A DNA stretch of 64,000 bases. It comes from Paenibacillus sp. JJ-223. Its GTDB lineage: Bacteria > Bacillota > Bacilli > Paenibacillales > Paenibacillaceae. Position numbers and translations under genes: made by a program. This document shows, piece after piece, positions 42,997 to 50,797 of the stretch (its first letter is position 1; each line of letters opens with the position of its first letter). The stretch spans positions 1-64,000 of the forward strand of contig NZ_CAKMMP010000016.1 of the NCBI RefSeq assembly GCF_927798175.1, read 5' to 3'. The notes beneath the pieces are model-generated. The model was not told where the DNA came from and did not search any database. It was given only the letters and a program-made list of their open reading frames with translations.

Positions 42997-44919
42997 TTAC
43001 GGAATCAATTTGAGCAGCGCTTCGCTTTCCTTGATCGAACCGCTGTCCGACGCCGTGAGCACGTCGCCGAATTGCTGCATGTTGGTCACGACGATGGACG
43101 TAATCGTATTGTATCCATCGGCTTTGATGCCTTCCGGATCGAATTCCACCAGCAGGTCGCCCGCCTGCATGGATTGCCCTTGCTCCACATGGGATGTGAA
43201 ATGTTTGCCTCTCAGGCTCACCGTATCCACGCCGATATGAATCAAAATTTCTACGCCGTTCGCTGCCTTGAGCCCGATGGCATGTTTGGTTCTGTACAAC
43301 GCTTCGACAACCCCGTCAAACGGAGCATATACTTTGCCTTCGGTCGGCACGATGGCGATGCCTTTGCCCATTAACTCCTGTGCAAATGCTTGGTCCTCGA
43401 CCTCGGACAACGGCTTGACCTCGCCCGTCATCGGGCTCACGATCAGCATGTCGGATGCAGCCGAAGCTGCGGAGACGGAAGAATCCGCAAGCGATTCGTT
43501 CGCCACCGCGCTCGTTGTGGCGGAAGCTGCATTTTTTTCTTTGCGTGCAGCGGTCTTCCCGTCTGCATCTTCCTTGATGCCTGCCAGCAGCGTAAACACG
43601 AAACCAAGAACAACGGCCGCAATGGAGCCGATGACCACATAAACGTAACTGTCGGCCGTGTACGTCCCCAATGCCAGCACACCTGGCAGGGCAATCGCGT
43701 TAGCACTGGCATGCACAATACTGTAGAAACCGCTCACGATTCCCGCTGCAGCGCAACCTGCAAAGAACGGTCGTTTATAACGGAGATTGACCCCGTAGAT
43801 CGCCGGTTCGGTAATGCCGAATAAGGCGGTAAACCCGGCAGAGCCCGATGCTGATTTCATCGTTTTGTTTTTCGTAAGCACAAACACGGCGAATGCGGCA
43901 CCCGCTTGGGCAAGATTCCCTGCGAGCGCTGCCGGCAGCAAAACGGTAGAACCCAGGCTCGCCACCTGTTGAATCTGAATCGGCATGATCGCATAATGCA
44001 TGCCGAACATAACCATGATTGGTTTAAAGAACCCGAGAATCGCGCCTGCCAGCACGCCAACCGTTGCGTACAGATAGTTGATGCCATCCGTCAACCAGGT
44101 ACCGATATAAGAACCGATCGGCCCAAGCACGATCAATTCGAGCGGAATCATGATGAACAACACAATCATCGGCGTCAGCAGGACGCGCAAAAACTTCGGA
44201 ATGACCTTGTCGACGACCGGGTACACATAACTCATGATCCATACGCCTAGAATAATGGGAATGACAGACGAAGAGTATTTCATGAGCAGGATCGGCATAC
44301 CGAGAAAATCAATGGTTTTCACACCGGTATCGGCAATTTTGGCCGCCGCATCAAGAATGACCGGGTGCATCAGGCCTGCGGCAAGCGCCACGGCCAGATA
44401 CGGATTGGTTTTGAATTTGTGGGCCGCACTTACGGCCAGGAAGAACGGCAGGAAATAGAAGATCAGGTCGCCGATCATGTTGATGATCGACAGGAAGCCG
44501 GAGCCCTCCAACCATCCAAGGGCCGCCATAACGGTGGCCACGCACTTGATCATACCGCAGCCGATCAAGGCCGGAAGCACGGGCGTAAAGATGCCCGCGA
44601 TCGTTTCGAGCACCGCATTGATCGGATTTTGTTTCTTATTCGGTGCCGCTTCTCCTTCTTCCGTTTGCAGGTTGCCGGAGGTAAGATTGCGAATCTCGCC
44701 GTAAACGGCGTCAACCTTGTTCCCCACGACCACCTGAACCTGCCCTCCGGCATTTTGCGCTTTCAGTACGCCTTCCAGGCTGTCCAGCGCCTTCAGGTCT
44801 GCCTTTCCGTCTTCTTTCAATACAAATCTGAGCCGCGTGGCGCAATGCGTCAAAGAGGAAATGTTACGCTCGCCGCCGACGAGTTCCAGCACGTTTTGGG
44901 CCAATTCCTTGTTGTTCAT
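42997..44919 (-). CDS. bglP: PTS beta-glucoside transporter, EIIBCA
   Basis: 640 aa. EIIB domain at 1-80 with the phospho-cysteine Cys26 in SLTHCATRLRF. EIIC membrane domain at about 100-460. EIIA at about 500-640 with the phospho-histidine in ILIHIGVDTVSLRGKHF. It imports and phosphorylates aryl- or alkyl-beta-glucosides. The ATG at 44919 has AAGGAG 7 nt upstream; two earlier ATGs are too close or lack a signal. A RAT/terminator element lies directly upstream, so LicT also controls this gene. Confidence 0.94.
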   Translation of the reverse strand: MNNKELAQNVLELVGGERNISSLTHCATRLRFVLKEDGKADLKALDSLEGVLKAQNAGGQVQVVVGNKVDAVYGEIRNLTSGNLQTEEGEAAPNKKQNPINAVLETIAGIFTPVLPALIGCGMIKCVATVMAALGWLEGSGFLSIINMIGDLIFYFLPFFLAVSAAHKFKTNPYLAVALAAGLMHPVILDAAAKIADTGVKTIDFLGMPILLMKYSSSVIPIILGVWIMSYVYPVVDKVIPKFLRVLLTPMIVLFIMIPLELIVLGPIGSYIGTWLTDGINYLYATVGVLAGAILGFFKPIMVMFGMHYAIMPIQIQQVASLGSTVLLPAALAGNLAQAGAAFAVFVLTKNKTMKSASGSAGFTALFGITEPAIYGVNLRYKRPFFAGCAAAGIVSGFYSIVHASANAIALPGVLALGTYTADSYVYVVIGSIAAVVLGFVFTLLAGIKEDADGKTAARKEKNAASATTSAVANESLADSSVSAASAASDMLIVSPMTGEVKPLSEVEDQAFAQELMGKGIAIVPTEGKVYAPFDGVVEALYRTKHAIGLKAANGVEILIHIGVDTVSLRGKHFTSHVEQGQSMQAGDLLVEFDPEGIKADGYNTITSIVVTNMQQFGDVLTASDSGSIKESEALLKLIP

Positions 44920-44953
44920 GACCATTCTCCTTAACAAAGTAGTAGAAGATTTC

Positions 44954-45002
44954 AAAAAAAATGACCAAGCCAGGGAATCGTCATTCCCCTATGCTTGGTC
45001 AT
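44954..45002 (-). terminator. conditional terminator before bglP
   Basis: On the minus strand ATGACCAAGC...GGGAA pairs with TTCCC...GCTTGGTCAT, followed by eight T residues. The first bases of its stem are shared with the RAT at 44997-45026, so the two structures exclude each other. Confidence 0.85.
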
Positions 45003-45026
45003 GCCTGATCGAATCAGTAACAGTCC
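44997..45026 (-). promoter_or_regulatory. RAT antiterminator before bglP
   Basis: 30-nt element on the minus strand with the LicT-type RAT pattern: GGACTGTTACTG at its start and CAGGCATGACC at its end. LicT binding to this RNA hairpin would prevent the overlapping terminator from forming. Confidence 0.85.
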
Positions 45027-45038
45027 ATATGGTTACAT

Positions 45039-45887
45039 TCAGTTGTCGAATGGGTTGGGCTGGTCATTGGAGATCAGCCTTTGGATATGAAGAATGAGAT
45101 ACAATTTCTCGTCATTGGTACAGGTCCAGCCGTAATTGTTGTGCAGAAACGCCGCAATCTTCTCCACGCACTGCAGTTCACGCGGAAATTTCTCCTTCAC
45201 CACCTCATACAAGGATTCATTCTCATCTTTCAGCGACTTGCCGCTCATCTGCCGCATGATGAAGTAGCGAATATGGGTGGCAAAACGCATGAAATGAATG
45301 GACTCCTCCTGAAAGTCGATTTTCAGTGCGTATTTGATGATGGACAAAATCTCGCCGGTCACGGTCATGATTTTGGTCGTATCGCTCATTTCGCCCGAAC
45401 CTACCTGGGCATTCACGAAATGCAAAGCGATCAAGGTGGTTTCGGCTGCCGGGAGCTTGACCCCCGATTTTTCTTCAATCAATCGGACTGCTGCTTCTCC
45501 TACACGGGTCTCATCCGGGTACAGGGTGCGCACTTCCCATTCCAGCGGATTTTTGATGGAGACGCCTTCACGGGTACGAACCAGGGCGAAACTGATATGG
45601 TCGGACAGGGTGAGCAGCAGATTGGGATTGAACGTTTTGCCCAAAATGTCGCTGCCCAGCTTAATGACTTCCTCCGCGAGGTAAATATCCTCGATCGGAA
45701 TGCTGTTCAACAAGTCGTACATGCGGATGTTTTTGGGAGCTACGAAAATTTTCTCTACCATATCTGTTTCGGTCAACTCGTATGGCGTCTTCAGAAAACC
45801 TACTCCCTTGCCAACCACAAACACTTCTTCGTTTTTGTCATTAATGGCAATCGCCACGTTGTTGTTCACTTTCTTGATCACCTTCAT
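45039..45887 (-). CDS. licT: BglG/LicT family transcriptional antiterminator
   Basis: 282 aa, same size as LicT. Residues 1-55 form the CAT RNA-binding domain (KVIKKVNNNVAIAINDKNEEVFVVGKGVGF). PRD1 (about 65-170) has His97 and His156, and PRD2 (about 172-280) has His205 and His267, at the positions phosphorylated by the PTS in homologues. It would bind RAT RNA and allow transcription when beta-glucosides are present and glucose is absent. Its own leader carries a RAT/terminator, giving autoregulation. GGGGGGTGAG precedes the ATG. Confidence 0.94.
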   Translation of the reverse strand: MKVIKKVNNNVAIAINDKNEEVFVVGKGVGFLKTPYELTETDMVEKIFVAPKNIRMYDLLNSIPIEDIYLAEEVIKLGSDILGKTFNPNLLLTLSDHISFALVRTREGVSIKNPLEWEVRTLYPDETRVGEAAVRLIEEKSGVKLPAAETTLIALHFVNAQVGSGEMSDTTKIMTVTGEILSIIKYALKIDFQEESIHFMRFATHIRYFIMRQMSGKSLKDENESLYEVVKEKFPRELQCVEKIAAFLHNNYGWTCTNDEKLYLILHIQRLISNDQPNPFDN

Positions 45888-45905
45888 GCACGCTCACCCC
45901 CCTGC

Positions 45906-45960
45906 AAAAAATAAAAAATGACCGAAAGCGATTACAGGTTATGCAATCGAATTCGGTCAT
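45906..45960 (-). terminator. conditional terminator in the licT leader
   Basis: On the minus strand ATGACCGAA...TCGATT pairs with AATCG...TTCGGTCAT, followed by TTTTTTATTTTTT. It overlaps the RAT at 45955-45984. A near-match to a cre site (TGTAATCGCTTTCG, one mismatch) lies within the hairpin at 45923-45936. Confidence 0.85.
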
Positions 45961-45984
45961 GCCTGGTTCGCCCAGTAACAGTCC
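45955..45984 (-). promoter_or_regulatory. RAT antiterminator in the licT leader
   Basis: Minus-strand element starting GGACTGTTACTG and ending CAGGCATGACC, the same class as the RAT before bglP. It is about 12 nt downstream of the predicted start of transcription. Confidence 0.85.
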
Positions 45985-46003
45985 GTGTTAGGAATATAAC
46001 TTT

Positions 46004-46031
46004 ATTATAGTTCGCAGCGCGGAATTGTCAA
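46004..46031 (-). promoter_or_regulatory. bgl operon promoter
   Basis: On the minus strand a consensus TTGACA (46026-46031), a 16-nt spacer and TATAAT (46004-46009). Transcription would begin near 45997, just before the first RAT. The remaining DNA to udk (46032-46248) shows no firm feature. Confidence 0.8.
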
Positions 46032-46248
46032 CCATCCATTATCAGGAATATGGTGCCCCGGCACTAGTCGGTTTACTCTCGGGTGAGCAATTCCCCAAAT
46101 CTGGCGCCCTCCGCTCAGATGAAAAATGCACTGCATTGTGATACAATAAAAGAATTGTGCATTCACTGAGAGGCTATGAATCAGTCGGCCTTCAATTTCA
46201 TATACAAAACGACAAAGCAGCCACTTTTAGGAGGTTAATGGAACGACC

Positions 46249-46881
46249 ATGCTTATTATAGGTATCGCCGGAGGGACCGGTTCCGGCAAAACGACGGTGG
46301 CCCGCTCCGTCATTCAACGTCTGGGGTCAGGCAAAGTTACGTTTATCTCCCAGGACAATTATTACAAAGACCAGTCCCACCTCACGCCCGAGCAGCGCAG
46401 ATTGACCAATTACGATCATCCCTTCGCTTTTGACAATGATCTGTTGATCGAACATCTTACCCTTTTGAAAAACGGACAGACGGCTTACGCGCCGGTGTAC
46501 GACTTCACCTTGGACAATCGCTCCGCCGATGAAACGGTAGAGCTGGAGCCCAACCACATCGTCATCGTGGAAGGTCTGCATGTGTTGATCGACGAGCAGC
46601 TTCGCAGCCTGATGGATATCAAAGTATTCGTCGATACCGATTCCGATGTGCGGATTTTGCGCAGAGTGCTCCGAGACATCGAGGAACGCGGGCGCACGAT
46701 CCAATCGGTGTACAAACAGTACCTCGAAACGGTCAAACCGATGCATGACGCATTTATCGAGCCATCCAAAAAGTATGCGGACATCATCATTCCCGAAGGC
46801 GGGCACAACGAAGTCGGCATTCAGATGCTGTCCATTCTCACCGAGAAATACCTGAACGGCGAAAATTGGAATATGGCATAA
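46249..46881 (+). CDS. udk: uridine kinase
   Basis: 210 aa, the usual Udk length. Phosphorylates uridine and cytidine in pyrimidine salvage. Walker A is GIAGGTGSGKTT at residues 5-16. Further family blocks are FISQDNYYKD, TNYDHPFAFDNDLL, YDFTLDNRS, IVEGLHVLID and VDTDSDVRILRRVLRDIEERGR, with a C-terminal KYADIIIPEGGHNEVGI. AGGAGG is 14 nt upstream of this ATG; an out-of-frame ATG lies in between. A terminator follows, so it is monocistronic. Confidence 0.95.
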   Translation: MLIIGIAGGTGSGKTTVARSVIQRLGSGKVTFISQDNYYKDQSHLTPEQRRLTNYDHPFAFDNDLLIEHLTLLKNGQTAYAPVYDFTLDNRSADETVELEPNHIVIVEGLHVLIDEQLRSLMDIKVFVDTDSDVRILRRVLRDIEERGRTIQSVYKQYLETVKPMHDAFIEPSKKYADIIIPEGGHNEVGIQMLSILTEKYLNGENWNMA

Positions 46882-46933
46882 GGACTGGCCGGATCGAATG
46901 GATCCATCCAACTATACTTGTCCAAAGATTTAC

Positions 46934-46963
46934 CGGGTACGCACTTTGCGTATCCGTTTTTTT
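46934..46963 (+). terminator. udk terminator
   Basis: CGGGTACGC / GCGTATCCG stem (one wobble) with a 5-nt loop, followed by seven T residues. Confidence 0.88.
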
Positions 46964-47174
46964 GTGTATACCTCTCCTTCACGCTGCTCTAGCGGTGTCT
47001 TTCCTTACCTCCATGCCACTCTCCAATCTTTGTTTCCATCAGGGTTTCGCCCCTGAATTAGCGTCCATATTTCATGTACACCAAAATAATTGTGACCATG
47101 TCATGCCTCACGCAGGTCTAACTAATGTATCAACGATAAAAAAATATATAAATCGCAAAAAAACATACACACGT

Positions 47175-47340
47175 TACCGGAGAGGCAGAACCAATCTGAA
47201 GAAGCGGAGCGGTCTAAGAGCTTTCTGAAAGAAAGCTGCTTCGAAAGCATAGGCTGTTCACCGGATTTTCCCTTGAAAAAGGGGAGTCAAAAAATCCGGG
47301 GATAACAGCGATCGGAAGATGGTACTGCACTCGCAGTGGC
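47175..47340 (+). other. candidate structured intergenic RNA/DNA element
   Basis: No gene is supportable in 46964-47399. Within it 47175-47340 has dense pairing potential. AGCTTTC/GAAAGCT (47219-47237) is a perfect hairpin. CCGGATTTT/AAAATCCGG (47261-47269 with 47291-47299) encloses an inner CCC/GGGG stem. ACTGC/GCAGT (47324-47337) has a 4-nt loop. It ends about 60 nt before the sigma-factor start. I have a vague impression of similar sequence between genes in other Paenibacillus genomes, which I cannot verify here. Confidence 0.45.
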
Positions 47341-47399
47341 CTTGTGTGATGGATTAGTGCGGTTTATATAGCACGCTCATTCAGAAAGGAGTGATCGCT

Positions 47400-47933
47400 G
47401 TGGATTGGGCCCAACTTGTTCCACAAGCCATCCAAGGAAATCGAGAGGCGTTCGTCAGCCTTATCAGACATATGGAACATTCATTGTACAACACCGCCAA
47501 AAGCATGCTTCGCCAAGAAGAGGATGTCGCCGACGCGGTCCAGGAAACGATACTGAAGGCTTACAAGGCCATGCATACGCTTCGGGAGCCGAAATATTTC
47601 AAAACATGGATCTTCCGCATCCTCATCAACGAATGCAACACCCTATTGTCCCGTCGATCACGATCCATATCGTATGCAGAAGTTCCCGAGAATCCCGATC
47701 ACGGTCATGATTACGATCATGTGGATTTGAGAGAAGCCGTTGACCGGCTCGATGAACAAAAGCGGATCGTTGTTGTGCTTCATTACTTTGAAGACCTTAC
47801 CACCAAGCAGATCGCGGATACGCTGAACATTTCCGAAAGCGCGGTTAAAATGCGCCTGCAGCGTGCCAGAAATGAGTTGTACCGTAAATTCAAATTGTTT
47901 CGGGAGGGAAAATTAAATGTTGAAACCATCTAA
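47400..47933 (+). CDS. ECF-type RNA polymerase sigma factor
   Basis: 177 aa from a GTG at 47400 with AAAGGAG 8 nt upstream. Region 2 at about 15-80 (VSLIRHMEHSLYNTAKSMLRQEEDVADAVQETILKAYKAMHTLREPKYFKTWIFRILINEC). Region 4 at about 115-165 (EQKRIVVVLHYFEDLTTKQIADTLNISESAVKMRLQRARNEL). It is of the SigV/SigW-like class lacking regions 1 and 3. It overlaps the following membrane-protein gene by 17 nt, the normal arrangement with an anti-sigma factor. Confidence 0.92.
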   Translation: MDWAQLVPQAIQGNREAFVSLIRHMEHSLYNTAKSMLRQEEDVADAVQETILKAYKAMHTLREPKYFKTWIFRILINECNTLLSRRSRSISYAEVPENPDHGHDYDHVDLREAVDRLDEQKRIVVVLHYFEDLTTKQIADTLNISESAVKMRLQRARNELYRKFKLFREGKLNVETI

Positions 47934-49065
47934 TATTGAACAATTACTACGTGAGACAGGCGAGAATAAACCGGAAATATCGGAGCTCGTCCGCAGCCGC
48001 ATCGATGAGACCCTTGCTTCATTGCCGGCAGCGCATGCACATACTCAACCGGAGATTGAGACGCAGCCGCGTGCCCGGAAACGCTCCCGGCTGCGCCGCG
48101 CAGGGTTCATTGCCATGGCCAGCAGTTTAGCTGCCGTTACCGTATTTGCTTCAGGTTTTGTATCGCCGGCCATGGCCGACTCGATCAAAAAAATCCCTTT
48201 GGTCGGCAGCCTGTTCAGCACCATTCAGGCAGATATCGGACTGCAACAAGCTGGAAAAGACGGGCTGGTATCCCAAACAAACAGCACCGTTTCTTATCAG
48301 GATGTCAAGCTGGATGTCTTCGAAACGGTGTATGACGGAACGCGCGCAGCCTTTTTGGTACGGGTCAACGCTCCCAATCTCAAGGATGGGAAGTACGATA
48401 CCGGCGAAGATATCATTCCTTTAAGCAGCGGAATCAGCAATGTCTTTTTTGAAGTCGATGGCTACCAACAAACAGGCGGTTTGTTCTACTCCTCTGCAGG
48501 AGAGACTGAGCCTGACGTACTCGTCTTCGAAAATGTGTTCGAAAAAACAGGCCAGGGTGCCTCTCTGCCCGACCACTTTAACGCAGAAGTCTCGATTTCC
48601 TTGGAGGGTATCGACCATGAATTCAAACTGGACGTTCCTTTCACCAAGTCAACGGAAGACATTGTCGATTTCAAGCCGGATGCGGCCTTCGCCTCCAACG
48701 ATCAGCTTACTGCCTCCGTGTCAGACATCCATATCACGCCGATTACGACCCGAATCTCCACGTCCATTTTGATGAATGGCAAGAAAAACCTGAATCTTGA
48801 GGAGAAAAAAAAACTTAGGAAGGTCGGCATTGCCCTATTTGACGATCAGGGGCGACAGCTTCCCGCCTTGAACGGCGAGGGTCTGTATATCGATAATCGG
48901 TTGGATAGTGATCGCCTATACGGCACAACTCCCGGGGGTACCCGTTACCTCGTCGTACGGCCGTTCATCATTGAAGATGACTTCAACGAAAAAGTGAAAG
49001 AACGCCAATTCATCGAGGGCATGGAGATGACCATTCAGCTCCCCACACCTGCGAGCCAGCACTAA
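47917..49065 (+). CDS. DUF4179 membrane protein, probable anti-sigma factor
   Basis: 382 aa. Residues 1-60 are cytoplasmic and charged, a plausible sigma-binding segment. One membrane segment at about 64-88 (AGFIAMASSLAAVTVFASGFVSPAMA) leads into a long extracellular part that begins with DUF4179-type sequence (DSIKKIPLVGSLFSTIQADIGLQQAGKDGLV, then DVKLDVFETVYDGTRAAFLVRV). RsiV-like regulators share this order. Overlap with the sigma gene supports an anti-sigma role. The inducing signal is unknown. GGGAGGG precedes the ATG. Confidence 0.83.
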   Translation: MLKPSNIEQLLRETGENKPEISELVRSRIDETLASLPAAHAHTQPEIETQPRARKRSRLRRAGFIAMASSLAAVTVFASGFVSPAMADSIKKIPLVGSLFSTIQADIGLQQAGKDGLVSQTNSTVSYQDVKLDVFETVYDGTRAAFLVRVNAPNLKDGKYDTGEDIIPLSSGISNVFFEVDGYQQTGGLFYSSAGETEPDVLVFENVFEKTGQGASLPDHFNAEVSISLEGIDHEFKLDVPFTKSTEDIVDFKPDAAFASNDQLTASVSDIHITPITTRISTSILMNGKKNLNLEEKKKLRKVGIALFDDQGRQLPALNGEGLYIDNRLDSDRLYGTTPGGTRYLVVRPFIIEDDFNEKVKERQFIEGMEMTIQLPTPASQH

Positions 49066-49131
49066 TTTGGCCTCAAAGCAGTCATCGCCTGCAGATTAAC
49101 CTCCTGAAACAGATGAAACGGGTTATAACCG

Positions 49132-49187
49132 GCAAAACAAAAACCAAGACTCCCCGGGCAGAACATCACTCGGGAAGTCTTGGTTTT
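49132..49187. terminator. bidirectional terminator
   Basis: AAACCAAGACT plus CCCG pairs with CGGG plus AGTCTTGGTTT, with A-rich sequence on the left and TTTTTT on the right. It serves the convergent DUF4179 and nikE genes. Confidence 0.85.
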
Positions 49188-50009
49188 TTATATGACTTCT
49201 TTGGTTCCCCTTATTTCATTCCTGATTTTCCTGACGGACAAAACGGATGCCATCAGACTACGGGTATACGGATGCCGTGCAGCCGTGGTTAACTTAGCGC
49301 TCTCCAACACTTCCACGATCTCGCCCTTGTTCATTACCGCAACCCTGTCGCTTACTTTCTGCACTACGGCAAGGTCATGCGAAATGAACATGCAGGATAC
49401 GCCGGTTTCCCGGCGGAGCTGGACGAGCAGGTCCAACATTTGCTGCTGGATCGGGGCGTCCAAAGCGGAAGTAGCTTCATCGAACAGAATGATGTCCGGC
49501 TGCACGCCGATCGCCCGGGCTATGACCGCCCGCTGCTGCTCGCCCCCGCTTAGCTCATGCGGATACTTATCCGCTGCTTCAGCGGGCAAACCGACGCGCT
49601 CAAGCAGGCGCAGCACGGCCGTTTCCGCTTCGGAACGGCGCATCATTTTGTAATTCAGGAGAGGCTCCCGCACGAATTTGCCGATGCTCGTCCGCGGATT
49701 GAAGATGGACGAAGGTTCCTGAAAGACCATCTGAACCTGTTTATACAGCTGTCGCAATGGTTCTCCTTTGAGCTGCGTTATATCCTTCCCCCGATAAAAC
49801 ATTTGTCCGGACGTCACTTTCTCCAAATGTGTGATACACCTGGCCAACGTGCTTTTTCCGCTGCCGCTTTCGCCTACGATCCCCAGACATTCGCCCGGAT
49901 ATAATTGCAGATTAACGTTGCATAGTGCCTGCACGGAACCATGTCCAGGCGCTGCGTAGCATTTGTTCAGTTCCGTAAGTTCCAAAATAGGCGCTTCATG
50001 ACCACTCAT
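49188..50009 (-). CDS. nickel/peptide-type ABC transporter ATP-binding protein (NikE/DppF type)
   Basis: 273-aa ATPase: Walker A GIVGESGSGKST, Q-loop VFQEPSSIFNPR, signature LSGGEQQR, Walker B ILFDEATSALD, and switch SHDL. It is the second ATPase of a Dpp/Nik-family importer and overlaps the first by 4 nt. The C-terminal PYTRSLMASV region is typical. It is the last gene of an operon that begins at the cobalamin riboswitch, so it probably helps import cobalt or nickel. Confidence 0.9.
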   Translation of the reverse strand: MSGHEAPILELTELNKCYAAPGHGSVQALCNVNLQLYPGECLGIVGESGSGKSTLARCITHLEKVTSGQMFYRGKDITQLKGEPLRQLYKQVQMVFQEPSSIFNPRTSIGKFVREPLLNYKMMRRSEAETAVLRLLERVGLPAEAADKYPHELSGGEQQRAVIARAIGVQPDIILFDEATSALDAPIQQQMLDLLVQLRRETGVSCMFISHDLAVVQKVSDRVAVMNKGEIVEVLESAKLTTAARHPYTRSLMASVLSVRKIRNEIRGTKEVI

Positions 50010-50797
50010 CCTCTATGTTCCTCCAATTCGGGCACGGCGTTCAGCAGTTTGCGGGTGTACGGAGCCTGCGGCGACGTGATGATGTCGGCGGTCCGCCCGT
50101 ATTCAACCATCTCTCCGCTCTGCATGACACCGATTCGGTCGGCCATGTGCGCTGCAACGGCAATGTTATGGGTAACCAGGATGACACCGGTTCCTCTATG
50201 GTCGCTGAGTTCGCGCAGCCGCTTCATCACCTCGGCTTGGGTCGATACGTCGAGCGCGCTGGTCGGTTCGTCCGCAAGCAGCAGCTCCGGCTCCATCGTC
50301 ACGGCCATGGCAATGGCCACCCGTTGCTTCATGCCCCCGCTAAGTTGGTTTGGATAAGACTTCATGACGCGCTCAGGGTCAGCCAGTCCCATGCCGGACA
50401 ACGTATCCACGGCCATACGCTGGGCCGATTTGCGCGTTACTTTTATATGCGTGCGGATCGCTTCCTCGTATTGGCTGCCAATTTTGCGGATCGGATTCAG
50501 GTGGGACCCGCTGTCCTGAAATACCATGGCGATCCTTTTGCCGCGAATCCTGCTCCAGTCTTTTGGGGCAAGGCCGATCACGGATTGGCCCTGAAACAAG
50601 ATGTCGCCTCCCGCATATGTCCCTCTGCTGGGCAGCATGCCGAGCAGAGCCCGCAGCAGCGTCGATTTCCCGCTGCCGCTCTCGCCGACGATGCCCAGCA
50701 CTTCGCCGGCATGCATTTCGAATGAAAGGTGCTTCAACGCAGCTTGTTCCTTCCCGTAAGCCACATGCAGATCATGTACCTGAAGCAACGGGGTCAT
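50006..50797 (-). CDS. nickel/peptide-type ABC transporter ATP-binding protein (NikD/DppD type)
   Basis: 263 aa. Walker A GIVGESGSGKST, Q-loop MVFQDSGSHLNPIRKIGSQ, signature LSGGMKQR, Walker B LLADEPTSALD and switch THNI, with the C-terminal PYTRKLLNAVPEL common to DppD-type subunits. It works as a pair with the next gene. Its start overlaps the substrate-binding-protein stop by 4 nt. Confidence 0.9.
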   Translation of the reverse strand: MTPLLQVHDLHVAYGKEQAALKHLSFEMHAGEVLGIVGESGSGKSTLLRALLGMLPSRGTYAGGDILFQGQSVIGLAPKDWSRIRGKRIAMVFQDSGSHLNPIRKIGSQYEEAIRTHIKVTRKSAQRMAVDTLSGMGLADPERVMKSYPNQLSGGMKQRVAIAMAVTMEPELLLADEPTSALDVSTQAEVMKRLRELSDHRGTGVILVTHNIAVAAHMADRIGVMQSGEMVEYGRTADIITSPQAPYTRKLLNAVPELEEHRG

